The notes beneath the pieces are model-generated. The model saw only the letters and a list, made by a program, of their open reading frames with translations, made no database searches and was not told where the DNA came from. From Nautilus pompilius (lineage: Eukaryota > Mollusca > Cephalopoda > Nautilida > Nautilidae), in assembly GCA_018389105.1 (NCBI GenBank), contig JACATO010000970.1, positions 377,001-441,000 on the forward strand: a stretch of DNA of 64,000 bases, given 5' to 3'. This document shows positions 27,101 through 42,100 of the stretch, in pieces (position 1 is the stretch's first letter; every line of letters begins with the position of its first letter). The position numbers and the translations under genes are program-made.

Positions 27101-30100
27101 GACTGAATGTCTGCTAAAAAGCAAAACAAACATTAATCTAGCTGCCAGTTATTAGAGTACATACACTCTGGGTGAAATTTGATTTTGATTTCCTTTATCT
27201 TGCCCTAGCCACTTAATCTTTGTTAAGCTACCTCTATGGTGAAAAGCTTTGCTACAGTTGTTTATTTTGATGACGTTGACAGCTCACTTTGATTTTTTTT
27301 TACTTATGCATATTTTATTAAATTTCACATAAGATTAATAGCATGTCTACAAATAAGAGTTTCATTTACCTAAAATCCATCATTTCTTTTTTTTTTTTTC
27401 TAAATCTATAATTTCTTTCATAGCTCCTTTGTGTGATAGCACATAAGCTCTGCTGGTTTCAGAACTTTTACTAGTTACAGTCTTGTGTGGCCTACTGTAG
27501 TATTGAAGAAAGTAACCTTTATGCATATAATTTCAGTCACCACTTTCATAGTTTTTATGGGATTTTTTTCTTAAATTGAAAAGACTGCCAACACTAGGTT
27601 AACTGAAGTGCTCAATGAATACACCGTTTACTGGTGAAAGTCTTCCTCAGTGGTCAATTAGTAGTAAACAGGTTTGAATTCAGCCTGTTCCCACAGATAT
27701 TGAAGATTTCTAACTGGCGTTGAGAATATAATTTTATAACAGAGAGCTGATAAAAGCTTGAATGGGTTAATTAGATATCATAGTTATGCCACCAACATTC
27801 TGTAAGTTGATGTGTAGTTAATGAAAACAATTTATTAAAATTAAAGCAGGACATTTTTTATCATTGTTAAATTTTTACTATTAAACTTTATTTATTGTTT
27901 GCTTATTAGTTTAGCAAGATGCATGCTAAACTTGGTGTTGTCTTAGGGTTTCTATGTTGCTTTTTTGTCATAATCTTAAAGCAATTACGTTTTTATTATT
28001 TTTATTAGTTTTCATAAGCCCTTAATGCAGCCACACAGTGTTAGATTCCTCTAAAATCTAGCTGCTCCGTACTGCTATTTAATTCTAGTTGTGCTATTGC
28101 TCTTATATTTTAGTCATCACCAGATGAAGGTTTTAGTGAGGCTGTGACACCACCGAGTACCCCTGTCATCTTCACTGACTCGGGTATTGAAATTGATATC
28201 TGGGAACAGGCACTGGACTTTGTTCCCAGAAAACACTACACTTGGGAGACAGTTGGCAGGTAGGTACATACATTTTGACATATCTACATACATACATCAT
28301 CTTGGAAATTTCTGTTGTGTTGTTTGTTTGCTTGGATTCCATAAACAAACAGGAGCAAATTTTTAAAAGGATTAATTTTAGGATGTGCATTTCATTGTAT
28401 GTTAATGTTAGTAAAATTTTATAGACTTGAAAATTTGTTTCAGTATTTGTGTTTGTTTTTTTTTTTTTGGTCTTTTTAAAGGATTCTCATAGTAATTAGC
28501 AATTTCCAATTTGATATACAGGGGGTCCCTACTTTATGTTGCCCTGCTATGTGTTTCCTCATACTCATGTCATCCATCATTTTTGACTTTGTGAAAATAG
28601 CATCGAATTCATATTTGGCAGCCATTCGCCATCTTAGTGTTGCTACCCAGCATCCTCATCTGCTTCCACCCAGTCTTTTGTTGTCATCTCATGGTGCGTA
28701 GTTATTGTGAGACATAAGCAGTGCCAAACATCTTTGCATAGTGCAAGTGGTGAACGTAAGAGGAAGTACAGTAGTGTTAATCTGGATGTTAAATTAGAAG
28801 TGATAAAGCGAAGTAAAACAGGTGAACGTGCTGTTGATATCGGACACACTTTGGGACGTCCTCTGACAAGTGTGCATGCGATCCTGAAAAATGCTGCAAA
28901 CACTGAAAGTAAAGCACTCTGAGGTGAAAATTACACAGCAAAAGTTACATAACAGATAAGATGGAATCACCTGCTAGCTTTATGGATATAGGATTTGCAT
29001 GAAGAGAATGCGCCTGTCAACTTATCCTCAAGGCTGTTCGTGAATGGTTTCACCAATTCTAGGCAAAGGTATGAATTTACAAATGTGAAAGTGCAAGGAG
29101 AGGCAGCCAGTGCTGACAAAGAGGTTGCAGACATGTTTCTGGATACACCGAAGGAAGTGATAGAAGAAGGCGGGTATCATCCTGAACAAGCTTTTAATGT
29201 AGAGGAAACCAGGCTTTATTGGAAGCGGATGCCATCTAGGAGCTACATTTCTGTACATGAAAGAAGTGCTGCTGGCTTAACTCCTGGTAGGAGGCAATGC
29301 TAATGGAGATAAGAAGGTAAAACCATTGCTTGTGTACAGAAGTGAATGTCCACGAGCAATGAAGAATATTCTGAAATCTCATTGCAAGGCTTGGAATCGA
29401 GGCAGATTTTCCAAGAGTGGTATGTTAACCATTATGTGCCGGAAATGAGAAAGTACTGTGACGAGCAAAATCTTACATTTAGGATCCTTCTGCTAGTAGA
29501 CAGTGTGAAAGCCCGTGACATGGATTTTGAGCAGTTGTGTCCAAACATAAAGTAGTGTATTTACCACTGAGAACAACATCAATTATGTAGCTGATTGACC
29601 AGGGCGTCACTGCCAGTTTGAAATCGTATTATTTGCAGCGAACATTCCGCAAGTTTATCGCTGTAACTGGTGATAAGAGTGATGAGAACAGACCCTCAGT
29701 GCAGGATTTCTGGAAATCTTTTAACATTTTAGATTGCACATTGATGATTGGTTCTGCCTGGACGAAATCTCTCCTTGCTTAATGAATAGTTCTTGGAAGA
29801 ACATATCTGGATGCAGTGCATAAGTTTGAGGGATATGGCAGCACAGACATACACAGTGAAATTGTCAAACTAGCAAAGGAGGTTGGGTTGGATAATGTAG
29901 AGGATAGTGATGCGGAAGAGCTGTTGGAATCACATGCTATGCCTCTAAGCAATGAAGAACTTGCAGAATTAGACAAAGTTTTGAAGAAGAAAGCATGAAT
30001 GACAATGATGATTCATCCCAACCAAAGGGGTTCACAGTTATGGTGCTGCAACAAATTTTTTAATATACATATGCAATGATGGATCTTATCCAGACACATG

Positions 30101-33100
30101 ACAGTCTGTTGGATTGTTCCTCAAAGGTGTCATGAACTTCAAAAGATGTTTTGGCATGTTACCTTGAAATTTTAAATGCCAAACTTCAAGTAGGCAAGCA
30201 GAAAACCCTGGACTCTCTTTAAAAAGAAACTCAATGAACCAGAACCACTGACAGATGAGCCTCAACCAGGACCTTCTGGCATCAAACAAAAGAAAACTGC
30301 TGCAACAACCATTGCAGAGCCAATTTTAATTGATGAAGAATTAGTGAATATCGATGTGAATGATGTTGAGGTAACAGTTTACTCTCTAGCTACATCTCCA
30401 TCCTCTCCCAACTCCTTCACCTATCAGGCCAATCAAGCACTACTCATCAACTTCTCATGGTAAGATCTTTAAAATTATTTGTTAATATATGTAACAAAAC
30501 CTTATTGTTCCTATCCCTACCATATTCTAATGCTCCTTATGGGAAAAGAGTCGAATAGGTTTTGTCAACAATCTTATGATCCCTAATCCCACTCTGTTTT
30601 ACACTATTTTTATGGGGAAAAATTCTCTGCTATAAGTTGTTTCACTATAAGTAGCTTTTTCCTATTTGTTTTTTTAGAATCCATTAAATACTGGGCATCT
30701 GATGATTTCTGAAAAATACTACTATCATAAAAATCCATAATAAAAGACCAAGATAAACACCAGCAACTAAATATACATTTTACCCTGAAGTGCCATAGAT
30801 TATTTTTCTAGTTTGTTTTAATTTTATTTAAACAAAATAAATACGTTGTACTGTCCCTAATAATAGCACAATTGGTAGTCAGTCAGGCTGTTTTACCTCT
30901 CTTTAGTGCAAAGCTCAAATTTTTACATACCAGTTCTTTAAAACTACAGTTGTGGAAATTGGTTGGTTGGTTTTTTTTTGTAATTGATGAACCTCCTCAA
31001 CAGACTGACTCCTTTAAAAAACGTTTTACCATAAGTGTCGAAACATTTAAAACGGAACAGATTTTCGAATGTTTTAAACTTATTTGACTTCCGTTTCTAA
31101 TATATATATATAAAAAAAAAGTTTTGAGTAAATTCTTTGCAACTAGCAGGAGTTTGTCTTTTGTTCTCTGCTTTCCATTTTAGATGCCATGGTATCAAGG
31201 AACACCCTTATCTTGCAGAAGCTGGCACCAGGGCTGTTGATGAGTGCTTCAACAGAAGATTAAGGGAAATAACTCTCCTTTGCCCTGACGTAGTTGTTCC
31301 ACCAAGACGGATTATCTTCCAGGAACAGTTGATTTCTAATATTGCATACCTGTTGATTGGTGTTCCCTCTCAAACTTTTTATTTAGATGAGGTTAGCTGA
31401 GTTGTTGTTTTAAAAATTTTAATAAGACTGATGTGGTAGCCTAAAGTTTTAATACAATGAGCTGACTAGTTTTGTTTCTGTCATCTTCCATGTTACTCAG
31501 CAGTTGGATACTGGGTGTTGTCTTTTAGTTGAATGACATCATTGCTATGAACAGTTAATCTCAAATGTCACAAGTAACTAGATGTTTAGACTTTGTACTG
31601 TGTCTGGTTGCAGAGATAACTAGTGTAAATTTTAAATACAGTATAGATATACAAGAGCAAGGAGAGGAACAATGAAGTAGAAATTATTTGGTAGCAAACA
31701 GTTTAGCATAAAATGGTTGAAGTATGAAAATGAAATCTAGAACTTATTATAGATGAGCAGAAAATGCTAGCAAAAGAACAGTTGTCTATTTAGTGATGAT
31801 GATTATCTGTTTTGTATTTAACAGGATAAAAGATTTTGCCTTACTGAAGGTACGTACATGTCTGGTTGCACTCCAGAATCTTTGTGGAACATGCTTGAAG
31901 ACTTTATGGAGTATGGCACCATCTACAACAGACTGACTCTATTCTCCCAGGTTGGCAGTGGCTGTTCAGAATTTCTGATGAATGATGGCTTGATCTTGCA
32001 AGCCTTCAGGAGAGCACTGGGCAGTGTGTTGCAGCATTACAGAGCATCTGTCCTCTCCATCTCTACCAATGCTACTTTACTTCAGCTCTGCTTCAAGTGT
32101 CACAAGTTGTTTGCTCAAATGAGGTAGAAACATTATCACATCCATTCTCTGGTAGTTTAGGGTAGAAATTTGTCTGAGACAACCAGCAGGTTGCAAAAAA
32201 TGATGCTTCTTTTTTCATTAGTTTTTTTTGGATGGACATAACACTTGTCTTGAGAAAACCAGTTTTGACTCAGTAAATAGATGGTCAGCCCTATTGTATC
32301 ATACCTCAGCCTGTATATTTGCTGATACATAAGCGGCCACAGCAGAGTTTTTATTATTTTTTTAAATGTTGAACTTTTGAGAAGAAAAAATTTGTTAAAG
32401 GTTTCAGTTAAAGAAAACCATTTTAGTACACACCCTTACAAATCGTGTTAGCTCCTAGATTGTAGGAAGATTGATCACTGTAATAAATACTTAGAAACTG
32501 TCAGTAAACTGCTGTTTGATATAAGAGCTAAAATTTTTAAAAAAACATGCATGCATGTACATATGAATACTGAGGTATTGAGGTGATAGTTGATGGGGAA
32601 ATTTTATAAAACAGGATTAGCAATATTTCTGGACAGTAAGATATGGGAAAGAAATGGAATAAACATGTAACATTCAATAATGCTAAACCTGCATTCTCTA
32701 TGTATGGGTCTTGGCAACTCATTTTTTCCCTTAAAATCAATTCTCGTAAAAAAAACACTAACAACAAAAGAATTTCCTGCCACTTAGTGGCTCATTTATG
32801 AGTAACTAACATTTTTGTAAATGGTGTAAGAGTTCGATGTTTGGATGTAATGCAGATTTCTTGAAATATTCAAAGAGAAAGGAGATCTTTTGTAATATTA
32901 CAAGTAAAATGAAAATTATTTTATCTGTGAACACCCAGTATGCCATGCACACTAAATCAACTGATTTCAGTCATGCTTCAGTCATTGACCAGAAATGAGC
33001 ACAAGGAAGATAAGTCACTCAGTTTGTAATATATCAACAAGGCACACGTCAGTTTGTATAGTTTTAGTGTTACCAATTTGTTGGCAACATTTATAGAAAT

Positions 33101-36100
33101 AACTACCATTTAGATTTGGAAGAATTATCCTTAATTTGACTGAAATAATGGAAACCTACAATATTATATTATGAATGATTGGAATTAAAAACAAAGCTAT
33201 CTTAATGTTTTCAGGCATTTATTTATAATAATTTAAAACCAACTTTCTGTGCATTTTGTGCTGTTCGCATACTGTACAACTCTAGATTATTACAGGTTTT
33301 TTAAAAAAATCGTTTATACATTTTCCCCCCCCAGGTTTTTAGGTAATTTATGTCACTGTGGAGACAGACAAGAGGACGGAACAAATGCAAGCTTTCCTCG
33401 AGTGAGTGCTTTCTTAAATAACCTTTGGCATTATTTGTGGTTTTGGTTTTTAGTAATCTAGAAACAGGCCTGACAAATGTGTATGATCAGTAGGAAGCCT
33501 GATTTGTTGTTTACAAAAGAACATTCAGTTATTTCTGTATAACATAGTTCAAGAGACAAAAATAGTTGTCTGTACTGTTTTCCATTCGTGGCATGACATA
33601 TTTGACATACATGGTGCGGCAAAATGATCTGACACATTTGTATTTTTAATAAAAGCCAAATGGAGTAAAGAACGAAAAATTTGTTTTTATTTTCGAAATG
33701 TACATAGAATGCCATTTTTTCCATTTGGTTTTAAAAATTAAATCACTCAAGTGGGTACCGTTATTGTCCACACACTGTCGAAGGTGTTCACGAAAGTTGT
33801 CCATAACCCGGCGGGTCATTTCATGTGGAATGGCAGCAATTTCTTGGCGAATGACATCTTTTAATCGCTCAATAGATCGAGGGCGATGAGTGTATATCTT
33901 TGATTTCAGATATCCCCACAGAAAAAAATCACACAGGTTCAAATCAGGTGATCGGGCGGGCCAACCGATGTCACCACGCAATGAAATCAAATGACCGGGG
34001 AACATCTCCCTCAAAATTCCCATCGCACGTCGAGAAGTGTGGGCTGTTGCCCCATCCTGTTGAAACCAAACATTGTCCTTATCGTCAAGTTCATTCAATT
34101 TGGGTTTCAGAAAAGTGTCTAGCATCACACAATATCAACCAGAGTTCACAGTCACTGTAACATCGTCTTCTTCGAAGAAGTAAGGACCCCAAATGCCAAA
34201 TTCTGCTACCGCACACCATACGGTTACCCAAGGACAATGCAAAGGGCGTTGGTGCAACTCACGAGGGTTGTTCTCGGCCCAGTATCGTAAGTTTTGCTTA
34301 TTCACGCTGCCACACAGGTGAAAATGCGCCTCGTCACTGAACAACACAACAGCTGCACGGGGGACATGTTGTTGAATTTCCAAACACGATGCTCTGTGAG
34401 TTTTAAAGTCTCTTTCGCTGAGTTGTTGTGCCAACATCATTTTGTATGGATGCATTTGCAGTTCCATGTGAAGAATTCTTCGCAAACTTCTATCGGAAAG
34501 GCTAAGAGCAGCGGCGTGTTTCCGTGCCGAACGTCGTGGAGACTGAACCTCTTACCGCTGGCAGTCTGAGGTCGGCCGGCTGATTTTCGTTTCAGTGCTG
34601 ATCCAGTAACTCAAGTTGGTAACCCATAACAAAATCGCGTTTCGAGTCATGTCTACCAAGCCTGAAGTGTACACGGAATGCTCTTTGTGTTGCTTTGTTG
34701 TTTTTGATAAAGGTTTCCACGATGAAAGCGCGATGTTCGCCCGTCCAATTCATGTCGGCAACTGTGAAACAAAATGGCATCCTATGTACATTTCGAAAAT
34801 AAAAACACATTTTTCATTCTTTACTCTCTTTGGCTTTTATTAAAAATACAAATGTGTCAGATCATTTTGCCGCACCCTGTAGATGCTGTACACTTACATA
34901 CTGTACACTAATGTTCTTCGAAAACTGAGAGGCATGGATCCTTAAGAACATTTCTTGGATTAAACATCAGCTTGTGGGAGTTTCACAATTCAGGCACATG
35001 TAGCTAATTTAGTATTTCTATGGCACATAAAATTTAACGAGTTTAATTTGAGCATTTTTTAAAGAATTTTGGTAAAATCTGCAAATTATGCTGTCCATGT
35101 AAAATGGACTGCATCATGTCTGAGGTTGTGTGTCTGTAGTGGGTGGGTAATTTGGTGGAGAATACTTAGTTTTTTCTGTTAATCACAGCTTTTAATGTAT
35201 ATTTCTTGAATTAGAAATTGTATTTTTTTAGATTAAATTTATTATTGTTTTAAAATTTGTTACCATGTGTAATAGATTTCATCTTTTGAAAATAACTTAT
35301 CTGAAATTACATTTTAACTTGCTCAAATATTATTTATGGAAAAATACTTAAAATTAAATCACTCTTTGTATGTGTGTACTGTAGACCCAATTCTTGGTTA
35401 AATATACTTGATTCTGACTGAAAACTAAGGGTGTTCTGTATTCTCCCCCCTTCCAGAAATGACAGGTGTAGAGAGACAAGGCAGATCAACCCCTAAAAAA
35501 AATCACTATTTTAATAATAAAACAAACTGGAAAGGGATAAAAGTTTCCAATGGATCTGCTCGAAGGTGTTTGTCACGTTTTTATGAACATAGGCTAGAGA
35601 GAAGGATTGTTTTTTTTCTGTGTTGCAATATGCAAAACTTTAAGTGTTAATGGTTTGTTGTCAGCTAACTGACCTCTTCCCCTTTTATATACACAGGGCC
35701 TGAGTCTGCTGAGTTATTTGTACCAAGAAGCTCTGGAGAACTGTGACACAGACCACTACTTGCTGATGTTATTTCTGCTGCAGATGGCTTGTAAACCATA
35801 CACTCTGTAAACTGCTAACTTTTAATCTGCATTCTGCTTGATTGCAGAAAACTTAAATCCACAAAGTATCTTGATATATTAGTACAAATTTATGATTCAC
35901 AAATTATCAAAGGAAGTTTCTTTTAAAGAAAAACAAAGATTAGATCATTACCTAGGAAACCTATCCTGTTTTGAAACTATTCTGAAGTATGAGTTGAAAA
36001 AGTAATGACATTAGAACTCAATTGAGTGCCAAACAGCACACTGTCCTGCACAGTCAAATACCAGCTTGGTGGTCTTAACAGGACAGCTAATACATCAGTT

Positions 36101-39100
36101 GCGCAGTAAATTAAGTCTCTTATAAACAAATGCTAGATGTGGGTAAACGAGGTAACTCTTTGTTGCTTGCTTTCTCAGTAGTTGTACTACTCTCATTACT
36201 AGTTTTATTGCACTTTCTATTCAATTTAGCTGGTGTTTATGTTAACCATGTTCACAGACATTATAAGGGAAACATAAAATTTGTTAGTGGTGTAAAGTTT
36301 GAATTCTGGGGTGGTGGTTAGACAGTTTCTGTGTTCTACACTGGTTCACATTAGCACAGTATCTACAGACTTTACAGTCAAATGTCTAATGTTTCCATTT
36401 GCTTTTTGTACAGCTTCCTCCAGGACTGGATTTTTTGTGGTGTGTGCCATGATGATTACAGTGAATTTATGTTTGAAGTAAAAAATAAATACCTTTACCT
36501 TAGAAGTAAGTTTGGCTGCTGCTGTCTTAGCCAGTTTGCTCCATATTTGCATTAATAATACTGAATGAAGAGTTTTGATTGTCAGGTGTGTATGGTACAA
36601 ATAAACTAAAATCTTGCCTCTTAAGTTTAAAAAAAAAAATTGAGTAGAGATAAAAATGTGGGATTAGGTTGTATAGTTGTTATGTGTGAACTCAGGGTTA
36701 ATTAACAAACTTATTATGAATCAAACAATACATATGCAGGATAGTTTACAGAGACTAACCACAATAGTTTGATGCTTTACTGTACAAAATAATCATGTCA
36801 AGCCAGGTGCATGATGCATGCAGTCAAAAGAGATTTATGGTAAGTCTAGTTCAAGAGAGATCAGCAAAGGACAAGTGGTATTAAATACAGGAATATTCAG
36901 CTTCAGCTTTGGTGATGCTAGAATGGCTGAATGACTGGGTAGTCTTCACTTCTCAGCAGTCAAATTGTTTTCTGGGTGTGAACTAGTCTCTTGAGAAGTA
37001 GAACAAAGTCTCTTTGGGACTTCTGGTAATCTTTAATTCCTGTCTTTACCACAGGAATGTTCCAAGCTGCTGTCCCTGTTCTTCAGACTTTTTGTCTTCG
37101 CTTGGTTGTTGGGTATTTTTTGTACAAAAGGATGATACTACACATGTCCAATGATCATCACCAGGGAAATTAAAATTAATAGGGGTTAGCCAAGCCCTGC
37201 CATAACAACAAAATATATACATAACTGTTTTAATTTTTATTTCTATTTATCTACATTAAACATTGAATTAGCATTGTTATACTTTTTTTTTCCTTCTGCA
37301 AGCTGGCTTGTGTGATTCAACGTTGTTGCTATACTTTCTTCTATAGACTGGCTAGAATCTAATTAAAGATTGCTATAGTCATTAATAGGCTAATTCATGT
37401 CTGATCAAACAGCTATAATCTATTTTTTTTTAAGTACATTGTTTCTAATTTTCTTGGAAAAAAAAAAGAAAAAGGCAGTTAATGAAACCATGAATAGTAA
37501 TTTTAAAATGTCCTGAAACGAAAGAAAGTCACTGCAGTAAATGATCATTATTTAAATTCTAGTTTGTTTACCGTTGTTTCTGTTTTTCTTGGGAAATATT
37601 TACTCAAATACATTTTTAACACAACGGACAGACTGACTGACTTTGACCGCATAGATTTGGCTTTTCAGTGAATTTAGCAAATCTGTTGACTAAATTATTT
37701 TTCTTTCTTTGATATTTTCATGCTATGGCTTAAAAGAAACGCATTTTAATGTTGCTGCTGTTTTCTAAAACTTACCTTAAAATGCACCAAAATGTAAATA
37801 ACCACCCCACTTTTTCTTCTTCTCAGCCTCCCTGGAAAGAGGAATGCTCCATGTTATCTAGCTGGAATGTGTGTTGTGGGAGTGTCCAGCATGGAGACGT
37901 TGCCACCTGCCTCGTTTTCACGGGCAACTAGAGCCTGTGTGAGGCGTGCACACAAGATAGACTGTACATGAAGCTCAGCGCTAATATGGCTTCAGTATTG
38001 TTTTTAGCTTCTTTTTTTCTTTTCTGTCTTAATTAGATCAGTGTTACTGGACCATGGGATTTCAGCTTCGTTCTCAGCTAACTCAAGACGATGTGCCTGG
38101 GTTTCTCGACCACATGATTGGAAAAATATTAGTGTGTGGCAAGTCTATTAATTTACTTCGCCTTTGCTGTCCTCAGGTAACATTGCACTTGAAAGATTTA
38201 ACCCGTTTCTAAAAAGGAAAAAAAAAAACTAATAATTTCTAAGTCAGGTTAGGAGAAAGACAAAAAAAACACAAGAATGAAGTTGTGCATATTTCATTTC
38301 ACTTTACTCATTTCCTTCAGTAAACATTTTCTTATCCTCAACAAGTAAAACTGGCAATTTCTTTTTTTTTTTTGATTTTAGCATTTCATTTGTAATGTCC
38401 ATGCCTGTGAGGTTCCTCAGGTCGAATTTGTGTACTCAGAAAAAGAAATGAAATCAATTCAGATCCAATGCCAGGTGTATTTCAGCCAAATGGAACAAAC
38501 TCTCAGACAGATGACGCAGTTCAGGTGAGTGGACAGTTTGGATTTATCACACGACGGGAAAAGCATTGTGGACATTCTGGGTTGAAGGTAAGTGACTCCT
38601 GTTTAAAGAGGTGGAAGTAGAAGGACAGAAGAATACATCTCTTGATCTGAGAAGAGAAATGGTGTGTTGCCTAGCTGGACTGTTAGGAAGCAAAATGAAC
38701 TAAAAGTTTAGAAAGAACCTAGAATAAATATAACAAGGTGGGGGTCACAGCTGTAGCATATCAGCATTTTACTTTGCAATTTTTGAGACCCATGAGATTT
38801 TAAATGGTTTTGTTTCTTTGTTTCTCATAATCATCCTTGCTGGAGTTGACATTATTGCTTTAAAAGTGTGACATTAGAGAGAGAGAGAGTTTTTTTGTAT
38901 GGTTTTAAAAGGGTTTTGTTGTTGTTTTCACAATTTTGAAAAGGTTTTATCTTATTTTGATGAAGGCAATTTCCACACTGAATATTTGGAACTATATTTT
39001 AATTATTTTTATTGTATGTAAATATTGTTTAAGATTATATAGTTTCATGGGATATTGTTGCTCTTCTGCTATAATGTTATCAGTTTAAATTGTAGTTGTA

Positions 39101-42100
39101 GCATGGGTACTCCACCTACTAATGTGCATGCAGCCAGCAGCAGTGTCGGTAATTTATAACATTCTAGACAGATTTACTTAAGAGATCACCAGTAGGTGAA
39201 AAAAAATGTTACTACCTCTCCTCTCTCTCTGGTACACAAATATATGTATATGTTATTGTTATTGTAAGGAATAATATTTGACTTTTTAATGATGCCGTAC
39301 TTACACACTGAAATTTAATACATTTTAAGAATGATTCTTGTTTTATTGTCTCACTCATTCTTCAAACCTGAACTCTATCGGGTAACCGTGATATGGTGGT
39401 ATCTTGTTCTGTTGCCCACTGAAAGTTATTCTGTCTGGCTACATTTAACATTGCAGGCATGAAAAGCAGCAGATGTTGGTTAGAGAAAAACAGGACCTGA
39501 TGCAGAAGGCTCGGCAGACTGCTGTCAAGGAGCTCCAGAGGATAGAGAGTAAGTGACTATACTCATCTAATGCCATTTTAAGAGGACCTCCAGGATGAGT
39601 AATGGCGAGGTTGCATATCTAGTAGACTCAATCAATGTATGACTTAACCAGCCAGCCTTATGCCAACTTGGCTTTAGCAAAGTCTTCTGACACTTTCTTT
39701 GTAACAAGCATGCATTTAGTGGAGTATCTTGACTCTGTTCAGCAGCCCTAGTAAACACCTTTGTTATTTGTGTCCAGGATGCTTCTGCTTTCTAGGTTCT
39801 CAGTCTTGTTGACTGATGACCTGGTTACTCAGGTGTCTCTCTCCCGGTTAAACATGGGACTAGTTCAGGAGACCATGAGAAACTTTTTCCACCAAAACAA
39901 CAATTGTGAATCTGGGTTACTATTAGAAGTCACTTCTGTACCCATAAATTCTGGTCATAGTTTTAATGCTCTAATTTTGAATTGATTTTAACCTTGTTAT
40001 TGCCCAGTTTTGTTCATCTTACAATATACAGTAAATTCTATTTTTCCAGCTAACATTCTGAATCGTAAAAAATTGGAAGATTCAAAGAAGAGGAAAGAGT
40101 TCCATCGATTGAAAGAACAAATGCAGTTAGATTTAAAGGTAAGATACAGACAATAGATTGTTAGGTTAAATTACACAGATGATTGACCATCTAAGTCAGA
40201 ATCGTGTGCTTGATTTCACATTTGCTGACTGTCTGGATATTATTTGACTCACTCGGTTTTGCAGATATCAAGGTGATACATGTAGTTGTTCTAACATTGT
40301 ATCATGAAGGCATTGAACCAGCACTGATAAATCTGAATAGATCATTTGGTACCTTCAGTTGCTTGGCAGAGGCATGTGTAAATCTATTGTCTTGTAAACA
40401 TCATTCTGCTTTGGTAGTTTTGTATGAAAGAAGTTTAAAATAGGATTAGTGTTTCTATCAAATGACTAAACAGCATAGTGGATTGTTTTTAAATTAACTT
40501 AAATCTACCTTATTGTCTTGTTGGTTGAAAAGCTAAAGTAAACATGATGTAACTCAGACTCTGATCAATAACTGAACTATAGAGTAAACTGGAACTTTCA
40601 GCAAAATTACTTCTCCCTGATCATTATCCAAAAGAGCCAATCTTTTTTGTGTATTGGAGTCAAGCTGAAATGTTTGCTGTTCAGTTTTACGACCTATGTG
40701 CCTTTGGGTTTTTGTTGCCTTTTTGCCATTTTGGCTTCAGAGAAGGTCCAAGAAAAAAGATCGCGAGGAGGAGGAAGATCGTGAATTTATGGCCAAGCTG
40801 ATGAAACATGAGCAAGAACTGGCTATTGAAGAAGAAGAGCTAGAGAAAAAGGCCAGGTGAGATATTCCATGATTTGGATTTTACAGGTAATCTGAATTTT
40901 GTAGCAACTCTGGGTTTGTTTGCATCTTGAATATTCTGTGCAGGCTTGACATCCTTATTTAAGGAGAGAGATTAGAAAATGTTCAGTTCATATTCTATAT
41001 AATGTTTCTTAGTTTTGATTTTAGACATTGGAGAGCTTTCGATTAAGGGTTTAAAGTGGGTGGATGGATGGTTAGGTTCTTTCTATTATTTTCCTTCTCT
41101 AGTATTAGCAATTATAATTATAAATGGCTAAAGTATAAGCATAGCTTGATATTGTAGGCAACAGAATTGTAGATAAATTGAATAAATTCCTGGTGGAGGT
41201 TTATATGTTGGGTGAATCAAGTTTAAAAACTATTGATAAGCTTTTCTTTTCTCTGAGGGAGGAGGGCATTTTTATAAGCCACAATAACATCTTTGTAATA
41301 ACTACATGTATTATGTAGGATAGTTGGACATACTTTTAATTTTCTATTCCCTATTCCACCTTTAGAGAAAAGATGTTTTCAAATACTGATTTTAGATTGC
41401 ATATGATGGACATTTTTGATTAAGTTAATGTTTCTTGATGCAAGCATTTGGCAAAACTAATTAAGTTATTGTTACCATTTGACATTGAAAGAATTGAAAT
41501 GTTTCAGAGAAACTCTAGAATGTGATATGGAGATGTGCTATGCATGACTGAACTCTCCCTGCATTAATGTAGTGATTTTCAAAATGTGTTCAAACAGACA
41601 CGTCTAGCCACCAAAAGTTAGGCATTTAATGAACATTGAATAGCTTTTTTAAAAATAAGCAATTATTCATGACAAACATATTTTGAATTTTGCTTTCACA
41701 ATATTTTAAAATTGCATTCTCTTCAGTTTTTAAAGCCAGCAGCACAGCTTGGTGTTTAGACTGATCTCCATCTGAGTGTAGTAGCAGGTGTTGTGTTATG
41801 AAACCTTCAAGATGTTCTATTGGGAAGGAGGGATGGAAAATTACCAATCTCTGAAAAATGTGCCAATTATTACTGAGTGGTTGTATTTACAAAGGGAGGA
41901 CCTGGTGACCTTCTATGCTGAACTCAGTGAGCAGGCAGCAGCACGGGAGCGGAAAGCTTTGTGGAGGATCCAGAGGGGCAAACTTGACCAGGTGAGAATG
42001 GACTTCATGCTCCAAGATGAGAACAAGTGGAAACAGGAGATGGAAGCATGGAAAATATCTCATGACCAGGTACCATGTTTTTATTTTTATCTCTCTCTCT

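Larger units (their letters stand above)
33610..34879 (-). mobile_element. DD41D mariner-superfamily element with long inverted repeats
   Basis: 1,270 bp in TUBGCP6 intron 12, antisense to it, flanked by TA on both sides. The terminal inverted repeats extend about 109 bp with about six mismatches by eye and start CAKGGTGCGGCAAAATGATC. The minus-strand transposase shows an N-terminal helix-turn-helix (MNWTGEHRAFIVETF), catalytic LFSDEAHF, FQQDGATAHTS and WPARSPDLNLCDFFLWGYLK. Forty-one residues separate the second and third aspartates. One TGA near 34,136 and frameshifts near 34,500-34,620 break it. The best-preserved mobile element in the window. Confidence 0.92.

Noticed and set aside
37827-37931. 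Exon-like stretch after a CTTCTCAG acceptor in TUBGCP6 intron 14
   Set aside because: Homology to GCP6 is continuous from exon 14 to exon 15, and inclusion would break phase.
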